A stretch of 64,000 nt of DNA, taken from Luscinia megarhynchos (taxonomy: Eukaryota > Chordata > Aves > Passeriformes > Turdidae). Both the position numbers and the translations under genes were made by a program. Positions 32,655-45,900 of this stretch are shown one piece after another (the first letter of the stretch is position 1; each line of letters opens with the position of its first letter). The stretch spans positions 15,292,906-15,356,905 of the forward strand of contig JAPFBE010000002.1 of assembly GCA_034336665.1 (NCBI GenBank), given 5' to 3'. The notes under the pieces were generated by a model that ran no database searches, was not told where the DNA came from, and was given only the letters and a program-made list of their open reading frames with translations.

Positions 32655-34030
32655 TATCATAAAGTAATTCAGAATGGAAGGCATTTTGGGAGGTCTGAGG
32701 TCCCTTATGTCATTTGTCCAGTTAGGTCCTAAAACATCCCCATGTAGAGACTGTACAACCCATCTGGGTAATCTATTCCACTACCTAATTATTCCCGTCA
32801 TGTCACTTTTTTTCTTCCTTCTACCAAACCAGCACCTCCCCTGCTCGTTAGCCTTAGTCTCTCGTTTTTTGGCAGAAAGCCCAGCCCTATTTTCTCAGTA
32901 ACCTTTTCTTAGGAACTCAAAAATTGCTGTTCTCTTCCATAGGCTGAACAAACTCTAGTGTCTCACCCTCTCCTCACAATTCTTATGCTTCAAACCTCCA
33001 GCCTTCCTGCTGACCCTTCAGTGGAGTCGTTCAAGTCTGCCAGCAGCTGTCATGTACTGAGAGCCTCCAGACTGGACCCACTATGCCAGCTGTGGTCTAA
33101 TGAGTGCTGAGTAAAACACAATAATCACTCTCCTTGATCTGCCATCTGTGGTTCTGTTGGTACAGTCTGATGCACTTTCACTGCCAGAGTTTACCACTGA
33201 CTCCTGCCCAGCCTGCCCCAAACTCCCATGTCCTTTTCAGCAAAGCAGCTAACCAAGCCGTGGGGGTTAGTCCACCTGAGATAAAGAGCCCTCCATTTTG
33301 TCCTGACTGAACTTCATGATGTTCCTGTTGGCCTAGTTCTGTGGCAAGTGTAAATCCCTCTGGCAAGCTTGATCTCTAACATATCATGTACACCCTCCAT
33401 TAAGTATAACTGGTCCACAGACCTGACGGTACTGCATCCCATCTCTTCTCCAAGTCATTCATAAAAGTATCAGACCAGCCTGACCCCAAAGAAACTCCAC
33501 TGTAACCAGTAGAGACAGAGCATAAGCCCTTTTTGACCAATGATTCAGTTAGATTTTTCCTTACTATCCACTTGCAATCGGATACAAGGATTCTGTGGGA
33601 GACTACATGGAAAGCCTTGCTAAACTCAAGGTAGACAACATTGTTTGCTTTCCCCTCTCTTTGACAAATGAAGTCACCTCATCACAAGAGACAATTAGTT
33701 GGTCTGGCATGATTCACCTTTGTAAATCCATGCTGACTTTTCCAAATCACCACATTCTCCTTCATGTGCCTGGAAACTTCTGGAAAGATGGCTTGTTCCA
33801 TGATAGTTCAGTATTTCCCTAGATTGTCCTTCATGCCCTTTTTCTGAAGTTGGGTGCATCATCTGCTTTTCTGCAGCCACAGAAGACCTCCCCTATCTCC
33901 ATGACCTTTCAGAGACAACAGTAAGCTGTCTCAGAATGACAACACCCTTGGGTGCAGCCCATCAAGTCTCATGGGTTTAAGTGGACTGAGCTTCCTCAAG
34001 AGGTCCCTGAATCAACCTCCTTCCCCGCCT
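32655..34030 (-). pseudogene. Decayed CR1 LINE with reverse-transcriptase remnant
   Basis: About 1.4 kb colinear with the reverse complement of the 3' part of avian CR1. Reading the minus strand from 34030 down, I see motif remnants of ORF2 reverse transcriptase: HGFTK near 33735, YLEFSKAF near 33630, a degenerate GVSLGS (from VPQGS.LGP) near 33500, FMNDLE near 33460, and ANRNIMKF near 33320. These are followed by typical CR1 3' sequence down to a worn AATCATAGAATC-like end at about 32655. Stops and frameshifts are frequent and the catalytic FADD region is not recognisable, so it is inactive. It lies about 190 bp beyond the RBM24 poly(A) signal. Short open frames across it are debris. Confidence 0.85.
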
Positions 34031-37000
34031 GGCAGTTTTTTGGTCTTTGAACCCTTCCTACAAGCAAAGTGATGTTACTAAAAGCCTTAAGGTCAGGACA
34101 CCTTTTTGCATATAGTAATTGAACTGGGAAGCAGTGGAAGTAGCTGCTCAGATCCAGTTGATGATAGATTTGTAATCTTCAGGACTACTTAACATTTCAG
34201 TGTCAGTCCAAGCCACTAATGACCAAAACGAGTTGCCAACTGATGTCTGAAAGAAGGCCATGTAAAATGCATGGCAGTCTTAGCCAGTTCTTTGAGGAAT
34301 GGAGGGATTGTTCATACAATCTTCATACTGAAATTCATCACTGCAGCTGTCACTGTGACTTCAGCAGAAGCACAGGCTTGACTGCAGAATTCGAGCTGCT
34401 CTTTCATCCACAAAAAGGGTCTTTTTCATCTGCAAGAGAAGGGAGTAGTGAAATTGAAGTGATAGAAAAGATTTTTCCTGGTCTTGGGGTCAGACTTTAT
34501 TTCACCATGGATGATTATGAAACTCCAGAACTGGAACGCACACTAACATCCTGGCCTGATGCTGTCATGGTTCTTAGCAAGTGCTTCAAGCCTGGCTGCT
34601 GAGAAGCATTGCTGAACTGCCTTTTGCAATCTGACCTTAAGATCTGTGACCTTGCAGAGCACACTGTAGTGCTCTTTCTGCTAAGAAGCATGGAAACACC
34701 CAGCAGGGAGGTGAGTAAAAAACAATGAGTGCCATTTTCTACTCTGTTCTTCTATTTCCTTACCCCTGGTCTTGCTCCAAGGGGCTTGCCTACAAGACAT
34801 GGTATCAAGTAGGAATCAAAATCAGAAATCCCTCTGAGAGAAAGGCAGAGCACACTGGTGGCACGCTAACCTTCTCTTTGACACGATGAAGAAAGCATCT
34901 TTTCCCTGACAGTGTCCTTGGGCCTTCCTCTGCCTCCTGTCTGGAGGTGACAACACCCCCAGGGAGGGACATGAAGGGGAATGCTTGCTGCCCTGAAGGG
35001 ATCTATCTTGTGGTAAGCCACAATGGGAAGAGAATAAAAGTTTATGACTGAGCTTATAAAGGTCAATTGCATGCTGGCTCTAACTTGACAGAAAAAATAA
35101 TGTCAGCAAAAATGGAAATGTGTGAGCTCCACTAGCAAACTTAGCTTTGGGCACACAACATGAACACTAATGCTTCCTTTTGATAAATGAGTAGCTGAAC
35201 AGATCTTTGTACATAAAATACACCTCAGTAACACTTCACATACATGAAATGCCAACAGTTCACATTACCAGGACCAAAATAAAATAACTGAGAAATAGCA
35301 ATTATGAAATATGTGAACACTCAGGAAAAAATGTTAGCATTTTACTTGAGAGATGGCATATATGCAAAAAAATTGCTCACAATACTATTCCAACTGCTCA
35401 TAATACAATTCCAAACTCAACAATTTCCAGTTGAGTTTCCAAACCTTTCAAAAGAGTTACTATACTGAAAAGTGACTAATGCTGAGTTTCTTGCAGAGGA
35501 AGGGAGAAGTTGAAACTAGGAAACATTGCTAGGAAATGTGTAGATAAAATAGGTGCAATACCTTGACAGGTTACTTTGATGACCTGGTTGATAGAATTGC
35601 AGTTTTTCCTAGTATATTTATTTTCCTGTTAACTAGCGGACATAACTTGGCATTGCTAGACTTCATTGATTCTAATTTTTCTTGGGTTTTTCAAACACGT
35701 AGAAGGACCATATTAGGATGAAAATAATGATGCAAGTATTCAAAGCACCTAGTCTTGTTCATCAGATGCTTACCCATTTTAAACTGAGCAATTGCTTAGA
35801 TATGCTCAAACCCTTGTGAGAAAAATAATTCTATTTTGAACCTATGTTTCAGTCCTAAAGACCCTGCATATGTTTAAAAATAACATGATTATATGTGAAT
35901 TTACAAAATGCTTACTATGACTGATGACTGGGTTTCAGGGGCTTGTTTTCAGACACTTTTATCCCTCCAAAATGTAGCATAAAATTAAGAGAAAAAAATA
36001 AAAGAGTGACATAGTGTCAAAGAATAAGGAGAAAACTACAACCGTGACTGCATTCAAACATGCAGATGTGCACATACAACAATTATCACCTTTTCTCAAC
36101 ATTAAGTAAATAAGCTGTGGAATGTTTCCCAGTTCTGTGTGCCAATTTTGCTGAGATAAGCCATGAATTTGGGCTAGCTTACAGTATCATCATTTTTGAC
36201 CTAAACAGTCTGGGAATAGGGAGGAACTCACCAAAGTCTGTTTCATCACCAAGCATCTGAAAGTCAAAAGATGCTGTCCAAAATTAACTGGTGAGAGGTC
36301 TCTGACATATGTGTAATCCTTAGCTCAGTATCCTCATGTTAATCTTTGGACCAGACTTCACTGTACCTCCTGCTTCTTCTCTGTTCTCTACATGCAGCTA
36401 TCGTGGGTGATTTGTTCCCTACTCCTTTACAGGACAAGGGCTCCTGCAGCTGCCCAATCACTTCCTTCTTAAGACTTAAATTGCGTGAAATAAGAAACCC
36501 CATTGTCTTTCACCTCAAAATTTACAAAATCTGGAAAAGTCTTTACAAAATAGCACTATCTGCAGCTCATTTTCTTCTGAATTTGATGACTCCATTAGAA
36601 CCTGAGGAAAAGATGTCAAAATACCAAAACTGACAGAGCTAGGTCATAAGCAAAGCTCAGTGAATCCATCATCTGTCATTAGGCTGTTAAAAGAGTTTTT
36701 CATTGCACTTGCAAGGACGTGAATCAATCTTTACAACACACTTGAAGAACAGAACTCATTTTTATCCAGCGATGCAGATAAGGGATTTTGCCACCCTGTG
36801 AAAAACTTGGACTTTTGTTGTTGTTACTGTTTATGTTTTTTGGATTTGTAGTGATGGCAAAAATCAGCTAAAGTTAAAACCCTGCAGTAAAAAAAAATGT
36901 ATCCTAGAACAATTAAACTGAATAATTTAAAAAACATTTTATATTAATGTCCCCTATTTTTTAAAATCATAAATTGCTTAAAAGTAGAATATCCCTGTAC

Positions 37001-39981
37001 TTAGAAGTAGAATAATAGATTGTTTTTGTTTTTTCCTGACAAGAACCAGTAGAATTGGATGGCTTTCAACAAACACACCACTAAATATTCCAACTGCTTC
37101 AAAGGGAAAGCTGATTACATGCTCAAGGCTGTGATGTTGCCAAAAATTGGGATTCCTTGGCTATTTGTTCAAACCACTGGAATTCATCTCCTAATTTGAT
37201 CAGTAGTAATATTTCTGAATGAAGATAGAAATAATTGAAGTCTAGGAAAACCTTGTTTTCACTGAGGGTAGGTGAACAATTTGGGAATCACAGAATCATT
37301 TGGGTTAGGTAAAGGATTTTAAAACCATCAAGTTTAACCATACTGCTTTATGCAGACAAATAAACATGGGGAAGAATCCAAGTGTAACAAAGCTGAAACA
37401 CAAGCTTTTTTCATATAATGGCCAAAGCTTTTTTAACTGATAGACACTCTCAATTAAAATGTAATTTCTTCATCAAATAGCAATGAAGGACCTTAAAAGT
37501 GGGCTGCTCTCTTTGTCCAGTATGCTTTCTTCCTAGCGCTGGAAGATGCTAAGTAGCCCATTAGTGGAATAAAGAATGTTTATCATTTCTTTTTCAATAT
37601 ATAGTTATGGAGTAGTGTGCATTTCTTTATATGAATTTATGTTATGAGCACTATATAAAGAAAATCTGTTCTTCATTAACCAAGGCTCAGGCATCACAGT
37701 ATATAAGTTTATGCATCAATCTTTCTTGATTTTCATCACTATTAGCTTTTTCTCCATTAGAGAACTGCTTTATCAACTAAACTCTTTTCTCATTTTCTGT
37801 AAACTGACTCCTTTCACTAACCTGAGTGCCATCATCATTTATACTGGTTTTCATGTAAGAGAGAGTAAAGAGATCTCTAGGCTTTATTCTTCTGTAAATG
37901 TCACCAGTTCCAAGTACACTACTGCGTCTTAAAACTGGTTTTCCTCTGACCTTATCAAGAAGGGCTGTCTACTCTAACAACACCTGGGATCTTGCCAAAA
38001 GAAATCAGAGTCTAACATAGAGTTCTGAGAACAGCAGCTGAGTGTGAAAACAGAAGCGTGCCCACCAGCCTTCAGAGGGCTGGTGTCAGCAGGGAACGGC
38101 CCCTGACGTGGCTGCAGTAGCTCAGCTGAGCAACCTCCTGAGAAGAGCACACCACTGCTGAAAGGCTTTCTTCTCCTGAATGCAAGGGTTTAGCTTAGCA
38201 AAGGCCAGTCAAAGGGCAAAGAAAGCAGCACTGTAGTGTCTTTCTGGGGAAGAAGGCCTTGGTGCCCACCAGAATTTAAAAAACTAAGCTGGCTTCAAGG
38301 ATTTTGTGTCTTGTCTTCAATACAATGCAAACTGTATGGAGTGCCTTGGCCTCATCTCGACAACAGCACTGGTGCTTGCCAGCAGTTCTCTAAGAATACA
38401 GTTTGGCAGAGATTCAAACAAGTGTGTGGAGGAACCTCAAGGAATCTGGCTTTCCTGAATGCAGGGAATGGCAGTATTAGGCAGAAGCAGGCACTGTCTC
38501 TATTGCATTTAAGATACGGTTTATTTGAAATGAGGCTGCACTGTATTAATGATCCCTTGTTTCAGCAGGACAGCTGGGATTCTGTCTGCCACAGCTATTG
38601 CTGCAGAGAGAACAGAATAGCAAGCTTTGGGCACAATTAAATGAGCTTGATATCCAGCCAGAGCCCAGACTGAAAACAGAATGCATGAATATGCCCTGAA
38701 AGAACTGCAGGAGACCAGAGAGTTTTGCTCCAAAGGGGTAAAAAAACTACAGTCTGCTTGGTGGTGGGGGTGAAAGTACAACTAATTGCAAACGTTAAAA
38801 GATTTTAATGGATTCTCAACATTTATTGTGGTGATTATGAAGATGGTATGACTGACTGGAGACTCCAGGTCTTAACTGGGTGAGAATAAGGGTAGTTATT
38901 GACTATTTGTTGACCTCTGAGGACAAAATCATAAATACACCAACATGAAAACAAATTGTTTCTTAGTGGGATCTTCTTCAATCTCAGCAGGTTTACCTAC
39001 AAAGTCTCAGGTTCTGTCAGTCGTACAAATAAAAGATCTAATGATACCGACTTTTAATTCTTAATTCAGCAATGATCTCAAGAAAAGAACTATTTAACTG
39101 CACTGCTCACTTATCCTGGTATTTAGAACATTATTGGTGTCTGCAAGTCTATCTGGCTACCCCAGAGAACAACTCCTGAGGGCCTTGTTGTTGAGCAGAG
39201 CAAGCAGCATCCAAACCCTTCAAGCAGCATTATGTTCTACCAGGCACTGGTTGGCTCTCAAATTTATAGAATGGGAACAACTCTTAACACCTGTGTGGGT
39301 TTAGTGGAAGAACAATTCTGCTGCTCAATTTGATGTGCTAGAAAGAAGAAAAGGGCAGGAACATGTTCATGTTTTTGATGAAGGGTCCTCTTTATTTCCC
39401 AGAGTTTGAAGTGAAATTTCACATGTTGTTCTCATTTTTGAGGAGCAGTAAAAAGCACCTCATCTTGGGATTGTTTGAGAAATGATGTTTTGAGTAAGAT
39501 CACTCAAAGAGCAGAATGTGTGGAAGAACTACAAAATGGACAAATCATGATCTGTTTAAATGGAGCTGCCTAAGCACATCCCTAGTCTGTAGATTTCACA
39601 GCAGCTTCTCAGGTTCATGCTCCTGCTGCAGAAGGTCCTGTAAGTTCAGTCTCTCCACCACTGCCTCATTTTAATGAAAAATAAAACTGACCAAACCATT
39701 TTTCCTTCTGCAACTGGAATCCTTTGTTCTCGAAGTCTACACCTACATGACCCTGGACAGCTTTCCTGGGGGGAAATTCTCCTAAGTCACAAGGTGGTGC
39801 AAGCCACTGACAAAGACCTTCTTAAGCTACAGGCTGGAAAGCAGGATGTGCAGAAGGGAGAGTGATTTCAGCTACCAAAAGCAATGTATTGAGAAAAACC
39901 TAGCTGGACAGTGCCTCCCCCATTATTTCTCAAATCCACTATCTCACTTCTTTTATGTGCACCTGCACTCATTTTTCAAAC
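34031..39981. other. Intergenic DNA, no gene seen
   Basis: Mostly AT-rich. Two open frames, 34219-34602 (127 codons) and 38236-38640 (134 codons), have no recognisable domain and no convincing splice or promoter context. A tidy donor-like GTGAGT occurs at 34711 but is not in frame with the first. One short CR1 scrap is listed separately. No RNA gene was recognised. Confidence 0.55.
37285..37345 (-). mobile_element. Short CR1 3'-end fragment, antisense
   Basis: GAATCACAGAATCATTTGGGTT followed by a degraded form of the CR1 segment that normally reads GGAAAAGACCTTTAAAACCATCAAGTCCAACCAT. Only about 60 bases remain, with several substitutions and small indels, indicating an older insertion than the copy in RBM24 intron 3. 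Confidence 0.75.
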
Positions 39982-39998
39982 TTTTTTTTTTTTTTTTT
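39982..39998. repeat. Poly(T) run
   Basis: Seventeen uninterrupted T residues. No retrotransposed sequence was recognised next to it, so it is listed only as a homopolymer tract. Confidence 0.85.
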
Positions 39999-42900
39999 AA
40001 AGCAGAGGCCATCTATATTTACACCAGAATGTAGAATAATAAATTGCCTAGTCTGCTGCTAATCATAGAGAAAATAGAAAAGGGAAAATTTCTTACTCCA
40101 AGAGAATAATTTACACAAGCATAAAACATGCAACTCTATATCTTATATGTAGAATTTCTTGCAAGTTATGCTTTTGTTTAATTGTTCCTGTTAGAGGTAT
40201 ATAATGGCAAAGGCTTCCAAAACAATAGATCTTATTTTAAAAGACACAATCAAAGGCTTTTAGGTGATTGAAAATTTAATTTAAATGGTTTCTTTGAAAA
40301 CAATTAATTTGCACCACGAACATGTTTTTTTACTCAGTCCAAGTATTTTTCTCTTTGCCAGACAAGCATAACTTTCCATAACTGGAAAAGGGAAAGTGCT
40401 CCCTGTGCTTTCTGTCTCATTTAGTATTTTATCATATTGGATTGTAATCCTTTGACCTGGCACTATTATTTTCTTTAATTAAAATTTTTAGTATAAGAGG
40501 CATAATGAAGCTGAATAATTCCAGCAATAATAAGTGGTAATAATTCAGATGTCTTTTAAAAAGTCTCATTCTAGTATATTTTAATATGCAGTTTTATACT
40601 CTCTCTCCCTTTCAATTTGCTGTATTAGTTTATTACTCTGTGAGTCTATTTTCATGCCCTTCAAAACTACTGCTTGGTCTTCCTGGACACAACAGTGTGC
40701 TTCAGGTAGCATGAAAGACATCAAGAATTTGATGCCTAATTATGGCTGTGTTGTTTCAAAATAATTATTAACTATCTCTATTCTCTTTAACTTGCTTTGC
40801 GTCTTTCTCTCGGTCTGCTATTTTTTCCTTCTCTCAGACTTCAAGCTGAGACTATGCTCTCTAACATTTTCTAGTTCATTGGAGGTCATTAGCAAACAGC
40901 TTCAGAGAAGCTAGACAGCATGTTTGCTCTTTTCATGTCACTGTATTTCAATTTTTGATGGGACAGAATCTATTAAGAGCTTCTCCTGTACTCTTTTTCT
41001 CATGTAAGCTCTTTGTTCCTTATGATCTATGGGGGAGAAGTACATACATACATACCTACTCTCTCTTGCTTTCACAGCTGAAAAACAGCAGACAGTTTTT
41101 AAGGTAAAGAACATGCTATTGTATTAGATATTGGCATATGTCTTTACATCACTGATGCACACACCTCGACTAGATTTAAATATGTAATCACATAAAAATA
41201 AACTTAAATTATATGTATGGTAAAATACATACAAAAATACACTTGCAAGTGTAAAGCATAAAACCTTGAAAATCTGTGCATTTTTTAAGCTTACTTTGCA
41301 AAGTCACCATGTCTTAACTACAAACTTGGTTTAGACCTTGCCACATTTTAGAGGCAGCTCACCAGACCTGTCAAGCCTGCCAACTCCTCCAGCTGGATCT
41401 ATGTAATACAAAGCCATCTAAATCTTACAGGTCCTACTCAGAATGACACTTGGAGCTACTAAAATCAACAACTACCTGTGTATTTTCTCCACAGAAAATG
41501 ATGTTCCACCAAGAGGTTTCAGGAATAATAGGCAGGGGAAGTCTTCTTAATCAGGTGAGGACACAGAAAAACAAGCAGTTAAAATATTGGCCTAAAAGAC
41601 TATAAATAAATGAACAGTATTGTTCAGAAATACTGATTTTCTGTGGAGGAAACAAAAGGTCAAGAGGAAGAAGAGGCAGCAGAAAAGGACACTTGCAGGT
41701 CCTGGAGAAAGATAGGTGAAAACAAGAGGAACTTGGGAGAGCAGAGAGGAAAAAAAAGACCCCAAATAATTCATTTATTGATTCAATAGTTAGCAGAATT
41801 TGCATATCCATTCCTGTTGCAGAGGCTTTGAAATTTTGTTTATCTCCAGCTGTTTTTCTTATCATTTTGGCATGTTTTCTCATCACATGCAGCCATTTAA
41901 CTCTCAGATGTTCTCGCTAACAGACTGCCGGCACCTTTCAGCTGCTTCCAGGCCTTCTCTTTTGAGTCTCCCAGCTGCCTCTCTCACCCCTCATAACATG
42001 ACTGGCCTACCCGATTTTTAAAAAATTGTTTCCAGCTGCCACATTTGGTGCTCTAGATACTTTCCATTCTCTCCCCCAGAATACGGTATTTTGGAGTGTT
42101 TCTGTGGGCTGATGGGATGACAGCAGATTTCCAAAGCCTCTTTCTATCCTAATAGGAATCTCATTCGAGTCCATTTGATATTTTCAGGCACCAAACTGAA
42201 GTTTTTATTTTTTGCTGTTAGTGAATGCTGGGAAGCTGAGAGGAGGAGGAGAGTGTGGTGCTAAATCACCAAAGTGGTAAAAATAAAACGACCTATGACC
42301 AGATAATCAACTTGCACCTCTTGCTGTTCCACAGATCTCATGTATCTTGGTTCTCTCTTCTCTTAAAACCTGTCAAATCTCCCACACTGGAGATTAGGAA
42401 GAAATTTCACACTGGAATTTAGAAGAAATTTCAGGTCATTTCAGCTTACAATTTGGAATCACTAGCCCAACAGCATCCCAAATCCTTACTCTACTTCTGC
42501 AACCTCTGGAACTGACATGGAAAAGGCTCTACATATATTTAAGAAACACAGTTTGGTACACATGAATCCTTTGACTTTCATGGTCAAGAAAAAAACTTCT
42601 TACACACGTTCCTCTTAATTGTGTAAGAAACACTTTAGACACACCTGTTGGTGATTCTTATGCATTCATTTACACTTTAGAAAGCAGGTAATGTTTTCAT
42701 GTAGAATGGTTTGTAAAATTTTGTTCCAAACTTATATGGTGATAGGAAATTCTGACTGCCAATGTACTGAAAATGTACTAAAAATTAAACTTCAAAGCTA
42801 TTTGTCTTCCTTTTTTTCACATTTGGGCAAAAGTAAAATGAAATCTCGTCATACGAGGCACTTAAAAATTATGAAATCCTAACTGGTTTTAACAATGCCA

Positions 42901-45900
42901 TTTGAATAAACATGCTTGAATGTTCAGAAAAGAATGATAATTTTTAAAAACCCCAAAGATCTTATCTGCATATCATTTAAGTTTCTTTGTGATTCCCTCA
43001 GGGCTATTCCTTTTTATTCAAGACTTTTTCTTATCCAGACAGAAGCTCAGATTTAGCCACAGGAGAGGCTTGGTTGAAGAATCCTTGTGCAACAGGTGCC
43101 CACTGTACCCAGATGAGCCAGAACAAAATGTGTTGGCTTCCAGCACTTGTTTTGAAATAGGTCATGAACTCAGAAAATCCATTTATAAACATTGCACCAG
43201 GCTGCAGAACAAGGTACATGTTTGGTGGTGCCCGAGAAAGCAACTCTACCACTGTGGAGGAAGGATCCTCTGTCCACCTTCTTCCATTCTCCTCTCTGAA
43301 ACTCACAGCACAGTGCCATGGTTTAATTCCAACTGGAGACTAGCTGGCCAAAACCAGGACACCCAGGATGAGCAAAAGGAGTTCTGGATCTGTGTGCTCA
43401 TCCTAAAACTGTAAGAGGGAAATAGGAACCATATTATGAGGTCTTACAAAACACCACGAGGAACTTGCAGCGTGATTTTAAGAACCACTTAGGTCACTAC
43501 AATGGTCAGCAGAGAAGCAACCATAGAATTGGAAGGTTCAGTAGAGGAGAGGTCAGAAAATAGGTTTTTAACAGAATCACAGACATTTTAATACTGTCTG
43601 AACACAGTTTCCCTCTTAAACAGTCTAGTGGTTTTCTCCACAACATGGTGAAATTATGGAGAGCTCCCCAGATAACTTCACAGAACTTTGTGTTGGGTCT
43701 TGTGGTCTTCAGATTAGATGGTTTTAATAACATGCATTAACAGATGTTTTTAAAAACATCTCAGAATGTGAGATGTTTGCAAGACATAAGATTGTTACCA
43801 GACCCGAGAACAAAAATTCCAGGTTCCTTCCCAGTTTGTTTTTTAATGCTTTCAAAATGCTTCTCTAGTACAAAGAGAAGGATTTGCAAGTCAGCTCATG
43901 AAATAAAGGAGAACCAAATTCCACAATTAAGTAGGCTATCATCTAGCACACATAGTTCTCCATTCCTGCCAAGTACTATCAATACTCTAAAAAGAACCCT
44001 ATTAATACGAAATGTTTTGATTTGGAACAGACAAAGTTAGGGTGGCCTACTTCCAAAGAAACCAAATATGCTGACCATGACACAGCACTCTGAACTTTCC
44101 ACATGAGATCACTAGATATCTTTGACAGTGAGGAATGAGAATGGGATTACATATTCAGTTTACAAAAACACAGCATCACTTTCTATATCTAGGCTGCATC
44201 AAGTTAAATGGCAAGAATTGGTATAAGTACTTTCCTTCTTAAAAAAAAAAATCAAATAGTATTCAATAGTATACATCTTCCTATTCCTGTAATTAACTAG
44301 ACAAGAATTAGCAGATAATGCCAAGTCCCATGATTCTCTGTCTTACATTTTATCAGCCCTGAATACTGTAGTCTGGTGCAAAGCAGAAAAATAGAAAAAA
44401 TTGACAGTCATCCCCACAGGCTTAACTTTACCTAAGAAAAAACATCTCCCTAGTCCAGCTCTATGGTCAAGACAGACACATAGATCCTCTGAAATACTGT
44501 CAGAAGAATCCTCTTTCTCCTGCTTGTAAAAGGATGTAAAAGGGACTAGCTTACCTAAGGTAAAGTTTGCTTCTGTCATGGTATTTTCTCTATGTATAAG
44601 ATTATCTGCTGATTTTTTTTATATTTTCAAACAGAAATAGAAGACAGTGATTGCCTAACTTTGCCTCTCTGATTAATGCTGAATTAAATCCTAAAGATAG
44701 TTCCTAGAGACAATCACAAAAGCAATATAAAAACACAATAAATTATGAATGTAGTGGATCAACAGCAACACTACTGGTAACTCACTATCAGGTTGATAGA
44801 CCCTTAGCTATGATATCAAAAAGTGGTGTCTCCAGGACACAGTTCTTTATAGAAAAAAAAATGTCAAAGAGAAATTAAAAAAGGAAGGAACATATAGCAC
44901 CCTACTTTTCATCATTTGAAACAATGTTTTGTCTGGAAGAAAATCATTATACCAAAATTCTGTAAGTATGTAATCCCATTAACTGTTCTTTTATGAGGGC
45001 AAATGGAAGTGCACAGTGACCTCCAAGTGTTTGATGAGAACTATATTTTTGATTTGGTCATTTTCAAATCTACTAGAAAATCTAGTGTCAGCATCCAGTT
45101 AATAGAGCTGACACAGTGAGGGATGCTGCACAATGTTTACATTACATGTGGTATGTATTCCCATGTAGCTTTTGCAAATGAACATTTGTAATTCTCTAAA
45201 AGCCACAGACTGTAAGTTAAGAATAGATGCCACAGACTTGAATCCCTTTCATCAAATACTATGGTATGAAAGAATTAAAAAATATAGTAAATATCACGTA
45301 ATTGCATATTGAATTTATCTCACATATGCTGTGAAATACCAAACATGTATGTAACACATTCAGTTTATGCATACAACATGTATTGTTTAGATATTGGTTA
45401 TTTTCTTTTAATCAAAAAATCGTTTTACTGCTGACACTAAGTTGTCTGTTTTCACTTATACATATACAGCCAAACACAGTTGGGTTAAAGTCAAAAGACT
45501 TTTCTACACAGCCTTTTCATCAACATTTCTATTTTGTTTTGTTGCTCAGTGTATCAGCTGTGTTTAGTCACTTTTGCTCACTGCATGCATCTGTGTCTGT
45601 ACTGAGAGCCAGACGTGTGGAACACCAAAGATGTGCTTGCCACGTAACTAGCACAGGTGGAATGGTACAAAGCTGCAAACACAAATGCCTCAGATGACTG
45701 TGTGCACGTGAATTTCAAATAAACTCAGTGTCCATGGGTCACGTTTTGTCTTTGTGTAGCTTTCACCAAGTTTACCTTGTGACATATTGTTGAGGCTTTT
45801 GTTCAGAAAAAAAACCAAAACAAAAACCCACAAAAAACAACCAAATAAAAACCTTGCTCGAAAAATACAGCTTTTTTTAAAAAAACAAAAAGAGAAGGGC

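Noticed and set aside
38236..38640. 134-codon plus-strand frame
   Set aside because: No recognisable domain, no promoter or splice signals, and it is within the range expected by chance over 64 kb.
42989..43414. 141-codon frame as a gene, and an ERV LTR end near 43313-43360
   Set aside because: There is no domain and an overlapping antisense open frame. The resemblance of ATGGTTTAATTCCAACTGG to avian LTR starts is too short and degenerate to call.
43571..43584. AGAATCACAGAC as another CR1 end
   Set aside because: Only about a dozen bases resemble CR1 and the flanks do not continue the match.
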